From positions 3,224,001 to 3,288,000 of the forward strand of contig NZ_CP107036.1 of assembly GCF_029542085.1 (NCBI RefSeq): DNA of 64,000 nucleotides, read 5' to 3'. Numbering within the stretch: position 1 is the stretch's first letter; each line of letters starts with the position of its first letter. The notes under the pieces were generated by a model. It searched no databases and had not been told where the DNA came from. It saw only the letters and a list, made by a program, of their open reading frames with translations. Both the position numbers and the translations under genes were made by a program. The stretch comes from Sphingobacterium sp. ML3W. GTDB lineage: Bacteria > Bacteroidota > Bacteroidia > Sphingobacteriales > Sphingobacteriaceae. This document shows, piece after piece, positions 25,524 to 33,571 of the stretch.

Positions 25524-26255
25524 ATGAATGTGCATTTTATACAGCATGAGGATTTTGAAGCTCCAGGAGCCTATTTGCAATGGGCACTAGCACGACACCA
25601 TAAAACGAGTTTCTCTAGGGTATATCAATATGAAGCGCTACCACAAGACGGCACGATGATAGACTTATTGGTTATTATGGGTGGTCCTCAAAGTCCAGAT
25701 TCCTCTCAACAAGAATATCCTTATTATGATGCGCGAGCTGAAATTGCCTTAATCAGGCAATGTATACATGCTGGAAAAGCCGTTGTTGGGGTTTGTCTAG
25801 GATCACAATTGATCGGTGAAGCCCTAGGGGCAACCTACGAACCTAGTCCGGAAAAAGAAATAGGCGTCTTTGGGATCCAACTTACTCAAGACGGTTTGGC
25901 AGATCCGAAAGTTGGGCATTTTGGCGAATTTCTACCTGTCGGTCACTGGCATAACGATATGCCTGGACTTAGCGCAGAAAGTCAAGTTCTTGCAGTCAGT
26001 GCAGGTTGTCCAAGACAGATCGTGAAGTACACCGATCTGGTTTATGGCTTTCAATGCCATATGGAAATCAATTCGGAAGTTGTCGAACGGTTGATTCAGG
26101 CAGAGAAAGATCTTCTACGCAGAAGCAAACAGCATAAATTCGTGCAGACTCCAGATCAAATCCGCGGTTACGACTACACCGAGATGAACAATAAGTTATT
26201 TCAGTTTCTCGATCACCTGGAAGTTGCATATCAACATACAAAAAACAATTTTTAG
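25524..26255 (+). CDS. Class I glutamine amidotransferase-like protein (GuaA-N type)
   Basis: A 243-residue stand-alone glutaminase domain. Nucleophile Cys91 in VGVCLGSQLIGEALGA, and the His/Glu of the triad in GFQCHMEIN. LLVIMGGPQSPDSSQQEYPYYDAR forms the oxyanion side. Stand-alone members of this type hydrolyse glutamine or gamma-glutamyl compounds, such as gamma-glutamyl-putrescine-related substrates in some bacteria. Its place as last gene of the paiB-paiA-yggS operon (11-bp gap) makes a role in amine or polyamine metabolism attractive but unproven. Confidence 0.85.
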   Translation: MNVHFIQHEDFEAPGAYLQWALARHHKTSFSRVYQYEALPQDGTMIDLLVIMGGPQSPDSSQQEYPYYDARAEIALIRQCIHAGKAVVGVCLGSQLIGEALGATYEPSPEKEIGVFGIQLTQDGLADPKVGHFGEFLPVGHWHNDMPGLSAESQVLAVSAGCPRQIVKYTDLVYGFQCHMEINSEVVERLIQAEKDLLRRSKQHKFVQTPDQIRGYDYTEMNNKLFQFLDHLEVAYQHTKNNF

Positions 26256-26262
26256 AACGGGT

Positions 26263-26308
26263 CACAGCAATCCAACCCTAATTCATCAGCCATACACAGC
26301 AATCCAAC
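26263..26308 (+). repeat. Direct repeat, two copies of CACAGCAATCCAAC
   Basis: Identical 14-bp copies at 26263-26276 and 26295-26308, starting 32 bp apart in the region between the amidotransferase and a lipoprotein gene. Confidence 0.7.
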
Positions 26309-26431
26309 ATTACAGCGCATGTACAACGGCGTTGAAAATGACCTACGGCACAGCGCCTGTAGCAGATTTAGCAGATTTTAAGAACGAGTTGTGAAAAAAA
26401 ACTGTAGATTTAGTTATCAAACAAAACGTCG

Positions 26432-26749
26432 ATGGATCTTACATTTAAGCATTTTTTGAGAACAACCACACTACTAATCTTCAGTCTTATCTTATTTTCA
26501 TGTTCGGTCAAAAAGAATGATGAAAATCTAATTTGGTATGAAAACCAGGTTATTGAACAGGCAGTACCCGAACAAGATTCTGTTTACAGAATACAGATTG
26601 GTATGATGGCTTCTTCTTTTTGGTTGGATAACAAAGGTGACGAGCGGAAAGATCAGTTATCTCTTTTACAAGAAAGTCTGAAGCAACGGAATCTCCTTAC
26701 TATTGGCGTTGAAAAAGGAACCAATAAAATCATTCGTGTCACTAAATAG
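26432..26749 (+). CDS. Small lipoprotein
   Basis: A 105-residue protein with signal peptide and lipobox LFSC (Cys24), so it should be lipid-anchored. The mature part (about 80 residues) is polar, with no recognised domain; VYRIQIGMMASSFWLDNKGDERKDQ is its central part. Monocistronic. The ATG is chosen because it begins the signal peptide. Confidence 0.65.
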   Translation: MDLTFKHFLRTTTLLIFSLILFSCSVKKNDENLIWYENQVIEQAVPEQDSVYRIQIGMMASSFWLDNKGDERKDQLSLLQESLKQRNLLTIGVEKGTNKIIRVTK

Positions 26750-26865
26750 CAATAAACAGCTAGTACTCCGTAACGCTAACACGAATGATTTCAACAGTTT
26801 TTAATATAAAAACGCGTCTGATCCCAGTTCAAATTATAAATTTTGTCATCCATATCGAGATGGAA

Positions 26866-27156
26866 TCAGGCTATTTTTTCCATTAAGTAAATCTGTGGTG
26901 TCTCTTGCAGCTTCTCCTCAACCATTCGCCCAAATGCGAGGATATAAGGTTGCTGGTTATGTGCATCCAGTCCCGTCCGGCTTTCCCAGATTTCATAAAA
27001 GATAAACTGATTCTCATCTTCAGCCAGCTGATGCAGATCATACTGTATACAAGCAGCTTCCTTTCGGCTCTCTTCGACCATACGCTGCAATGTATGCATG
27101 ACCTCGTTTCGAAATGCTGGATTTGCCTTTAAAATAGCCGTTATATAGATCTTCAT
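26866..27156 (-). CDS. ygiN: YgiN-like quinol monooxygenase (ABM domain)
   Basis: A 96-residue single antibiotic-biosynthesis-monooxygenase domain (FRNEVMHTLQRMVEESRKEAACIQYDLHQ, then FIFYEIWESRTGLDAHNQQPYI), a dimeric ferredoxin-like fold. In Escherichia coli ygiN follows mdaB and the two enzymes form a quinone redox pair; here the order is the same and the genes overlap by 4 bp (ATGA), which strongly supports the same functional coupling. Divergent from a LysR regulator with mdaB. Confidence 0.88.
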   Translation of the reverse strand: MKIYITAILKANPAFRNEVMHTLQRMVEESRKEAACIQYDLHQLAEDENQFIFYEIWESRTGLDAHNQQPYILAFGRMVEEKLQETPQIYLMEKIA

Positions 27157-27764
27157 GATAACTGAGTTTCAAAATAAAATACCTCTTCCAAATATGCTTT
27201 ATATTCCTTTTCGTAGTTATCCACACGCTCCTGCGTTGCGCCTTTCTCCATATCATGGAAATGAAAACTTCCAATACTTTCCAGTCCTGCAAATTGATTC
27301 ATCTTATGAAAGCCAAACAGAACACCTTCATCAACAGAATGCTGATCAAAAAACTCACCTTCCATCGTAAAAGCCGTATCTGGCGCGTTCCAACTTGAGG
27401 TTACAAAATACTTTTTCCCATGCATCAATCCACCGGTACCATAATTGATTGCAGGGTTCTTACGCGAACGGCCATCACTCCGATAGATTCCATTATTGTG
27501 TCCAGCTGTAAACACTTCATCTATATAAAGCTTTAGACGATTAGGCACCTGAAACCACCATACTGGAAAGTGATAAACAATGATATCCGCCCATTTAAAA
27601 TTTTCAGCTTCGACCATCGCGTCAAACGCATCATTTACATTGGTCACACGGGTTTCAAATCCATTCTTAACCAAAGTTTGCTCCGTCCAATTTGTAATTG
27701 TGGTATTAAAAGAGCCACCTGAGTGTGCGAACTCCTGTCCGCCATTGATAATAAATATATTCAT
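27153..27764 (-). CDS. mdaB: MdaB-like NAD(P)H:quinone oxidoreductase
   Basis: About 203 residues from the ATG at 27764 (a non-ATG start nine codons upstream is less likely). It is a flavodoxin-fold NAD(P)H oxidoreductase with FAD-contact motifs: MNIFIINGGQEFAHSGG at the start, WADIIVYHFPVWWFQVPNRLKLYIDEVF, and the C-terminal GSFHFHDMEKGATQERV region. MdaB reduces quinones in two-electron steps and protects against redox cyclers. Its 3' end overlaps ygiN. The divergent LysR gene is the probable regulator. Confidence 0.92.
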   Translation of the reverse strand: MNIFIINGGQEFAHSGGSFNTTITNWTEQTLVKNGFETRVTNVNDAFDAMVEAENFKWADIIVYHFPVWWFQVPNRLKLYIDEVFTAGHNNGIYRSDGRSRKNPAINYGTGGLMHGKKYFVTSSWNAPDTAFTMEGEFFDQHSVDEGVLFGFHKMNQFAGLESIGSFHFHDMEKGATQERVDNYEKEYKAYLEEVFYFETQLS

Positions 27765-27765
27765 C

Positions 27766-27860
27766 TCTATTATTTTTATTATTGATAACACAAATTTCTA
27801 TCATTTTTATGAATCACACAAATAATTTAAATTGTATATTTGTATCATTAAAATAATAGA
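27766..27860. promoter_or_regulatory. Divergent mdaB/lysR control region with mirrored leaders
   Basis: Arms TCTATTATTTT (27766-27776) and AAAATAATAGA (27850-27860) are exact reverse complements and each ends one base from its gene's ATG, so both mRNAs start their coding region with the same leader. Between them lie ACACAAAT twice (27788-27795, 27816-27823) and an inverted ACAAATA/TATTTGT pair (27818-27824, 27837-27843), candidate LysR sites. Confidence 0.6.
27835..27842 (+). promoter_or_regulatory. -7 promoter element for the LysR gene
   Basis: TATATTTG, exact TAnnTTTG, 19 nt before the lysR ATG. It overlaps the TATTTGT half of a candidate LysR site, as expected for autorepression. Confidence 0.55.
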
Positions 27861-27861
27861 T

Positions 27862-28758
27862 ATGAAATGGAACTTAGAATGGCTTCGTACTTTTAAGGCG
27901 ATTTATGAGACCGGCACACTGTCAGCGGCCGCACAGGAATTATTTATTTCGCAACCTGGCGTGAGTCTACATCTCAACTCCTTGGAAGCCTTTACAGGGC
28001 ACAAACTATTCGATCGGTCAGCACGCCGGATGGTACCGACAGAGAAAGGAAAAATTTTATATAATTATATTATTGATCCGCTTAAAAAGCTAGAAATAGG
28101 CGAACAACATTTTCACAATCGAGCTCTGGATGAACGTATTACCATCAGCGTTGGTATGTGTTTTGAAACCTTTCAATACACTCTTGAGGAGCATATTGCC
28201 CAGCTTCCCTTTAACCTCATTATTAAATTCGGCGAATATCCACAGATGCAACAGGATCTGGACAATGGATTACTCGACTTAATTATTACACCGCAAAAAG
28301 GCAATCAGCAGAATTTAGTCTATCAGCCCTTTTCGAAAGAGCGTATCGTGCTGATCGCAGGTTGCCAAACAGATACAACAGAATTGGAAGCTTTATTGCA
28401 TGGCAATAAGATCAAAGAAGCTTCCGAGCTATTAAAAAAACAGCTATGGTACAGCACTGCCGCAGATATGGATCACCTCAGGAATTTCTGGTCAACACAT
28501 TTTGGCGAACATCCCGATTTCAGCCCCAATTACATTGTACCCAATATCAGTTCCATTATACGCTGTCTCAGCAATAACAAAGGCTTTTCTATTGTTCCTG
28601 ATTTTTTATGTGCAGAAGCTATTGCTTCCAGCAAAATAAAACTGGTGTGGGAAGGTCAATCTCCGGTTGAGAATACACTTTATTTTGGCACACGCAAGAA
28701 AACAATGTACCAAGAGGAAATCAGCAAATTGGAAACATTGCTACAGGAAAAATGGTAG
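27862..28758 (+). CDS. LysR family transcriptional regulator
   Basis: About 298 residues from the ATG at 27862. N-terminal winged helix (residues 1-60, WLRTFKAIYETGTLSAAAQELFISQPGVSLHLNSLEAFTG) followed by a periplasmic-binding-protein-like effector domain. Divergent from mdaB-ygiN with a symmetrical control region, so it is the likely regulator of quinone reduction and of itself. The effector is unknown but may be a quinone or other redox signal by analogy with other LysR/quinone-reductase pairs. Confidence 0.92.
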   Translation: MKWNLEWLRTFKAIYETGTLSAAAQELFISQPGVSLHLNSLEAFTGHKLFDRSARRMVPTEKGKILYNYIIDPLKKLEIGEQHFHNRALDERITISVGMCFETFQYTLEEHIAQLPFNLIIKFGEYPQMQQDLDNGLLDLIITPQKGNQQNLVYQPFSKERIVLIAGCQTDTTELEALLHGNKIKEASELLKKQLWYSTAADMDHLRNFWSTHFGEHPDFSPNYIVPNISSIIRCLSNNKGFSIVPDFLCAEAIASSKIKLVWEGQSPVENTLYFGTRKKTMYQEEISKLETLLQEKW

Positions 28759-28765
28759 ATTTCCC

Positions 28766-29335
28766 TTACTGATTCAGCATCTTACTCAAAAATTCTGGGG
28801 TCACGCCAATATAGGCGGCCACTTGCTTTTGCGGAAGACAGGCTATTAAGCTAGGATAGCGTGTGCAAAATCGTTCATAACGCTCCTTTGCAGTCAAACG
28901 CAGATTTTCCATGGCACGGCTCTGGTAATATACCAGGGCGTTTTCTGCCAACACCCTGAAATAGATATTCAATTTTGGGATCTCCGTATACAATCTATTG
29001 AGATCTGTTTTTGCGATCATTGCAATTTCAGAATCAAATACAGCATCAACGGCAAGATATCCCGGTTTACCCGTGACTAGACTATACATATCTCCTATCC
29101 ACCAACCTTCGGGTGCAAACTGCTGAATATATTGATACCCATTTTCATCTACACAATAACTGCGCAGACAACCCGAAACGACAAATAGCGCATAACGGCT
29201 CACATCCCCTTCCAACAACAAAAACTGTTTTTTCTTGACCTTTTTTAATTTGACAAAGGAAAAGAAAAGATCCATTTCCTCCATCGTAAGATCAATCTGT
29301 TTCAGGATGCTTTCCGCTAATATATGTTGATCCAT
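28766..29335 (-). CDS. Crp/Fnr-type regulator
   Basis: About 189 residues from the ATG at 29335 (a TTG at 29362 is weaker). N-terminal cyclic-nucleotide-binding-like beta-roll (residues ~20-115) and a short C-terminal helix-turn-helix (LTAKERYERFCTRYPSLIACLPQKQVAAYIGVTPEFLSKMLN). It lacks the Cys ligands of Fnr and a clear cAMP-binding pocket, as is common in Bacteroidota Crp-like proteins. It ends only a few residues after the recognition helix. Convergent with the LysR gene (8-bp gap). Confidence 0.88.
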   Translation of the reverse strand: MDQHILAESILKQIDLTMEEMDLFFSFVKLKKVKKKQFLLLEGDVSRYALFVVSGCLRSYCVDENGYQYIQQFAPEGWWIGDMYSLVTGKPGYLAVDAVFDSEIAMIAKTDLNRLYTEIPKLNIYFRVLAENALVYYQSRAMENLRLTAKERYERFCTRYPSLIACLPQKQVAAYIGVTPEFLSKMLNQ

Positions 29336-29413
29336 GCGACAATACGAATTGATATTTAACAAATATAGTTTATCCCAAACCCCGAACCAAAGTTTCTATC
29401 AATTGTTTATTGT

Positions 29414-29445
29414 TTGCAGAAAGTCACCTACATGACCTTCTGCAA
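29414..29445 (-). terminator. Hairpin after lpdA
   Basis: TTGCAGAA-x-GTC pairs with GAC-x-TTCTGCAA (29414-29425 with 29434-29445; one mismatch), 8-nt loop, 11 bp beyond the lpdA stop. No clear T-tract on the minus strand. Confidence 0.45.
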
Positions 29446-29456
29446 GTCAAATACAG

Positions 29457-30860
29457 TTAGATATTGATCGATGGTCGTCCTGATGCTATGACATGTGCTT
29501 CCTTCATTACTTCGGAATACGTCGGATGGGCATAAGAAATCCTGGCCATACTGTCTGCCGTAATTTCATATTCCAGCCCTACGACTGCCTGCGCAATAAG
29601 ATCTGCAGCCCTTGCTCCCAGCACATGTACACCCAGCAGTTCACCGTAGACCGGATCCGCCAAAACTTTCACAAAGCCCTGAGTGTCCATTCCCGCACGT
29701 GCACGGGCATTGGCAGAAAATGGAAAGCTCCCAACAGTATATTTCATTCCCTTCGCGTTGAGTTCCTCTTCGCTGAAACCTACAGATGCGACTTCAGGCC
29801 AGGTATATACAACAGCAGGTATTCGATCATAATGTATATACGGTTTTTGCCCATTGATCTGTTCAACAACAAATATTGCCTCCTCCTCCGCTTTATGGGC
29901 CAACATCGCCCCACCGATCACATCTCCGATCGCATAAATATTGGAGGCAGCGGTCTCCAACTGATTATTCACCACAATTGTTCCCCTAGCATCCAATTGA
30001 ACATCCGTATTTTCCAGCCCCAATCCTTCGGTATAAGCTTTGCGACCTACAGCCACCAACACATAGTCTGCCGTTATTTCCCGCTCCTGCCCAGAACGAG
30101 TTTTGAACGAGACCTGCGCGCTATCGCCCAAATTTTCTGCTTTATAAACAGCCTGTTGAAGCATTATGCTGATCCCTTCCTTTGATAGGATTCTTTTGAG
30201 CCCATCCCCTAGTTCATGATCCATATTTGCCAGGAGATGATCCGCATATTCGATGATCGTAACTTCAACGCCCAATCTATTGAATATAGAGGCCATTTCC
30301 ACGCCAATCACACCACCACCAATTATAACCATGTTTTTTGGCTGCGTCTTTAGGGATAAAGCCTCTGTTGAAGTGATGATTCTTTCCTTATCAATCACTA
30401 CCCCAGGAATAGTAGCCGGTTTCGACCCTGTGGCGATAATGATCTTATTGCCCTGAATAAGCTCAGTAACGTTGTCTTTCTTTACAATGCTCAATGTCGA
30501 ATTATCCACAAAAGACGCTGCACCCTGCATCACCGTTATCTTATTTTTCCGCATAAGAAAGTTGAGTCCCTGCGTATTTTGCATAACCACTTGGTCTTTA
30601 CGCGCATACAGCCGTCCAAAGTCTACTGACAAACCATCGACCGTAATTCCATGTGCCGCAAAATGATGCATAGCATCGTGATAATGGTGGGTGCTGTCCA
30701 AAATAGCCTTTGTCGGAATACAACCAACATTGGTACATGTTCCACCTAATGTATTGTATTTTTCAACCAATACCGTTTTATACCCCAATTGGGCAGCACG
30801 AATCGCCGCAACATATCCGCCGGGTCCAGAGCCAATAATGACTAGATCATATTGTTCCAT
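29457..30860 (-). CDS. lpdA: Dihydrolipoyl dehydrogenase (E3)
   Basis: A 467-residue flavoprotein disulfide reductase. FAD site G10-S-G-P-G-G15; redox disulfide Cys42/Cys47 in GGTCTNVGCIPTK; NAD site GGGVIGVEMASIFNRLG; second FAD motif IYAIGDVIGGAMLAHKAEEE; catalytic His-Pro...Glu in SYAHPTYSEVMKEA. It re-oxidises dihydrolipoamide of the 2-oxo-acid dehydrogenase complexes and of the glycine cleavage system in the cytoplasm. No E1, E2 or glycine-cleavage gene is near it, so it is a free-standing E3 that may serve several complexes. Confidence 0.96.
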   Translation of the reverse strand: MEQYDLVIIGSGPGGYVAAIRAAQLGYKTVLVEKYNTLGGTCTNVGCIPTKAILDSTHHYHDAMHHFAAHGITVDGLSVDFGRLYARKDQVVMQNTQGLNFLMRKNKITVMQGAASFVDNSTLSIVKKDNVTELIQGNKIIIATGSKPATIPGVVIDKERIITSTEALSLKTQPKNMVIIGGGVIGVEMASIFNRLGVEVTIIEYADHLLANMDHELGDGLKRILSKEGISIMLQQAVYKAENLGDSAQVSFKTRSGQEREITADYVLVAVGRKAYTEGLGLENTDVQLDARGTIVVNNQLETAASNIYAIGDVIGGAMLAHKAEEEAIFVVEQINGQKPYIHYDRIPAVVYTWPEVASVGFSEEELNAKGMKYTVGSFPFSANARARAGMDTQGFVKVLADPVYGELLGVHVLGARAADLIAQAVVGLEYEITADSMARISYAHPTYSEVMKEAHVIASGRPSINI

Positions 30861-31218
30861 ATCTCAAATTATTTTTATACTTAATTCCTATTTATCACGC
30901 TAATACCTGCCTTTTTGAGCTACCTACATTCGACACTAAATAATAATACCATTCGGTATATAAATTATCAAAAAAATCCTATAAAAGTTTAATTAAAAAA
31001 ATTAAAAAATTTTAAATCGAATAACATGATGCAAATATATACAATAAAATACCATTAAGTATATTTTATTATTAGCAAAAAAAAGAAAAGCATGATCACT
31101 ACATAAGCAGATTGGCAACTCCGATACCTCTCCATAGACAATTGGAATTTATGGCACGAAATGTCTCTAATATTTTATAACTTCACAAGGAATAAGCAAT
31201 AAAAACATCATTTTGTCG
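30861..31218. other. AT-rich non-coding region with two ATACCATT palindromic sites
   Basis: About 358 very AT-rich bases between lpdA and the OsmC gene. AATACCATTCGGTATATA (30945-30962) and AATACCATTAAGTATATT (31048-31065) are related copies 103 bp apart; the first contains the perfect palindrome ATACC-N4-GGTAT. They look like operator sites for one regulator acting on lpdA, the OsmC gene, or both. No gene is supported here. Confidence 0.5.
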
Positions 31219-31689
31219 ATGAAAGAACATCAATATAAAGCGACTGCCGAATGGACAGGCAATTTAGGAAGTGGTACAGATCATTATAAAAACTATGAAC
31301 GAAGTCACCAGATCAGCATAAAGGACAAAGTGATTATCCAGGGCTCTTCTGATCCGGCATTTCGCGGGGATCCCAACAAGCACAATCCCGAAGATCTCTT
31401 ACTTGCGTCCCTATCCTCCTGCCACATGCTATGGTATCTTCATTTCTGTTCGGTCAACAATATTATCGTGGAATCGTATATTGACCATGCCACAGGGACA
31501 ATGATGGAAGAGGAAAGTGGCAAGGGCTTTTTTAAAGAGGTCATACTTAGCCCCTCAATCCGTGTACAGCGACCAGAAATGATCGCCAAAGCGATAGCCC
31601 TCCACAAAAAAGCCAATGAATATTGTTTTATTGCAAATTCAATGAATTTTCCGGTGCTCCATCAACCCCATGTAAGTGCTGAAGCATGA
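31219..31689 (+). CDS. OsmC/Ohr family peroxiredoxin-like protein
   Basis: A 156-residue protein from the ATG at 31219; a TTG two codons upstream is an alternative. OsmC fold with the two reactive cysteines in the usual places: Cys68 in LLASLSSCHMLWYL and Cys136 in NEYCFIANS; the helix NPEDLLLASLSSC is diagnostic. Such proteins reduce organic hydroperoxides with lipoyl- or thiol-based electrons. The lipoamide dehydrogenase next to it is notable, since Ohr/OsmC enzymes are known to be reduced by lipoylated proteins and E3. Convergent with the LytTR gene (2-bp gap). Confidence 0.9.
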   Translation: MKEHQYKATAEWTGNLGSGTDHYKNYERSHQISIKDKVIIQGSSDPAFRGDPNKHNPEDLLLASLSSCHMLWYLHFCSVNNIIVESYIDHATGTMMEEESGKGFFKEVILSPSIRVQRPEMIAKAIALHKKANEYCFIANSMNFPVLHQPHVSAEA

Positions 31690-31691
31690 TT

Positions 31692-32387
31692 TTACCTGTT
31701 CCCTAAGCGTTCTTGTAGTTCTCTTCTGAAAGTGATCCCAACAGGCAGACTCATATCATTGATCTGCACCATGCCATGTTCATATTTGCTAACCTTGTTG
31801 ATGGAGGCAATATACGATTTATGGATGCGGACAAATTTGGAAGCAGGCACCTGCGTTAAGATCTGCTGGGTTGTACTGGCAGTAAGATAAGTCTGTGCCG
31901 GTGTCACAATTTTTACATAATTACCAAAACTCTGGATAAAATCGATTTGAGAAAGCTTCACCTCAATCAACCGCCCATCCATACGGATACTAATTGTTTT
32001 TGGCTCCTCCTCCTGTGGGATTGTACTCTGGTTAAAAGACAGAAAGCGCTGTACAGCTTTAATAAAACGAGGAAAAGATATGGGTTTCAACAAATAGTCC
32101 ACCACCCCATAGTCGTAGCTTTCCAATGCGTACTCTGAATAGGCTGTTGTCAAGATCGTTTTGGGTGGATTGTCCAACATTTTCAAGAATTCCATTCCAG
32201 TAATTTCGGGCATATCAATATCCAGAAAGATCAGGTCAACCCGATTATTGCGCAGATATTCCAGTGCTTCAAAGGCATTATAGCACTGCGCCACCAATTT
32301 CAGATCAGCGCTTCTTTCTATATAATTTACCAATACATAATGTGCAGCTGGTTCGTCGTCAACCACAATACAGCGATTTTTCTCCAT
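31692..32387 (-). CDS. LytTR family response regulator
   Basis: A 231-residue regulator: receiver domain (1-120) with Asp10-Asp11 and phospho-acceptor Asp56 in DLIFLDIDMPEITGMEFL, Thr in ILTTAYSE, Lys in YLLKPIS; LytTR domain (about 130-228) with IDFIQSFGNYVKIVT and FVRIHKSYIASINKVSKYE. It follows its sensor kinase by 2 bp. The pair is divergent from a TolC-RND-adaptor operon and is the likely regulator of it. Confidence 0.95.
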   Translation of the reverse strand: MEKNRCIVVDDEPAAHYVLVNYIERSADLKLVAQCYNAFEALEYLRNNRVDLIFLDIDMPEITGMEFLKMLDNPPKTILTTAYSEYALESYDYGVVDYLLKPISFPRFIKAVQRFLSFNQSTIPQEEEPKTISIRMDGRLIEVKLSQIDFIQSFGNYVKIVTPAQTYLTASTTQQILTQVPASKFVRIHKSYIASINKVSKYEHGMVQINDMSLPVGITFRRELQERLGNR

Positions 32388-32389
32388 GG

Positions 32390-33400
32390 CTAAAGATTTA
32401 TAACTAAAGACACCTCAAACTCCTCTTTACTTGCATTTGTATTTAATTGATAGCGGTTGGGATAGAGCAATTTTAATCGCGCTATCGTATTTTCCAAACC
32501 TATTTTTGCCGAAAAAACATTCCGTTTTTTCACGGGAACTGAATTTCGTACATGCAAATATAAGTTCCCTTTTTCAATCCTGATCGAAATTGCTACGTAA
32601 CAATCTTCTATACTACAGGTGCCATGTTTAAAAGCATTCTCTACAAATGTGATCAATAGCATCGGCGCAATCTGGTACTTGACACCCTCTTCCCGTTGAT
32701 AATCAAAGTCAATCTTGGTTCGATAGCCCAGACGTTCGCGTTCCAATTCGATATAACTCGAAATAAAGTCAATCTCATCATCCATTGAAACAAATTCTTT
32801 GTCGCTACTTTCCATCTGATAACGTAGCAATTGTGACACCTTGATAATCAATTCAGAGGTACGTTCCGGAAATTTAAGGCTGATACCATAAATGGTGTTT
32901 AAGGTATTAAACAAAAAATGGGGGTTCAGCTGTTTTTTCAAATTAGACAATTGTGTCTGATTGGAGAGCAGTTCCCGTCGCGTTTTCAATCGCTGAAAAC
33001 GATAGAATTCAATAAATTGGATACTGCCCAAAATACAGATCAACGAGCCCAATAATACGCCGACCTGATAATGAAATGTTTTCTGAGCGATACTTTTATA
33101 CAAAAAACAGTTCTTATAAATAAAGTTTTCCGTTATTTCTTTTAGCACCAAAGCAAACACCAGTAATATTGCTATCGACGATAAAGCATACAATGTGGCT
33201 TTATTCTTTTTAAGCAGAAGAGGCAGCAGAAAAAAACGGTTCACCTGCGCATGGATATATAAGATCAAAAAATAGATCACCCCCATCAAGAAGCCTTTCC
33301 AACTCAAAATCAGAATCCAGTCATTCAGCGTAAAGAGGATAAACGAGAAAACCAGCAACATGGTTTCCTGTATGATCTTATTTTCCAGAACCTTTCTCAT
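32390..33400 (-). CDS. LytS-like sensor histidine kinase (His_kinase family)
   Basis: A 336-residue kinase with about four transmembrane helices in residues 10-135 and little extracytoplasmic sequence, so it probably senses the membrane itself or a membrane-soluble signal. A short coiled coil leads to phospho-acceptor His161 in KKQLNPHFLFNTLNTIYG and a GHKL ATPase domain (APMLLITFVENAFKHG). First gene of the two-gene sensor operon, divergent from the RND efflux operon. Confidence 0.93.
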   Translation of the reverse strand: MRKVLENKIIQETMLLVFSFILFTLNDWILILSWKGFLMGVIYFLILYIHAQVNRFFLLPLLLKKNKATLYALSSIAILLVFALVLKEITENFIYKNCFLYKSIAQKTFHYQVGVLLGSLICILGSIQFIEFYRFQRLKTRRELLSNQTQLSNLKKQLNPHFLFNTLNTIYGISLKFPERTSELIIKVSQLLRYQMESSDKEFVSMDDEIDFISSYIELERERLGYRTKIDFDYQREEGVKYQIAPMLLITFVENAFKHGTCSIEDCYVAISIRIEKGNLYLHVRNSVPVKKRNVFSAKIGLENTIARLKLLYPNRYQLNTNASKEEFEVSLVINL

Positions 33401-33484
33401 ACTCCCTTATTTTGTTAAAAATCTGTTACAAAGTAAAAGTATTAAGTTTATAACCACCGAAAAATAAATGACGAATTACATTGG

Positions 33485-33516
33485 TCACTTTTAAACGCCA
33501 TAGATCATTTTAAACG
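33485..33516. promoter_or_regulatory. Direct repeat TTTTAAACG, candidate LytTR operator of the RND operon
   Basis: TCACTTTTAAACG (33485-33497) and TCATTTTAAACG (33505-33516) repeat the core TTTTAAACG with starts 19 bp apart, between the divergent kinase and tolC-like genes. A near -7 box (TATCTTCG, 33540-33547) follows 23 bp later. LytTR proteins bind repeats about two turns apart, so the adjacent regulator is the likely ligand. Confidence 0.5.
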
Positions 33517-33571
33517 GACTATACAACAACGTTCAGCACTATCTTCGCTTCCATAAAATGATATATAACCT

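Noticed and set aside
26263..26308. Direct repeats considered as a minimal CRISPR array.
   Set aside because: Only two 14-bp copies with an 18-bp spacer and no cas genes nearby.
29493..30185. A 230-codon open frame on the plus strand opposite lpdA.
   Set aside because: It is antisense to a gene with all catalytic motifs and its translation shows no domain or signal.
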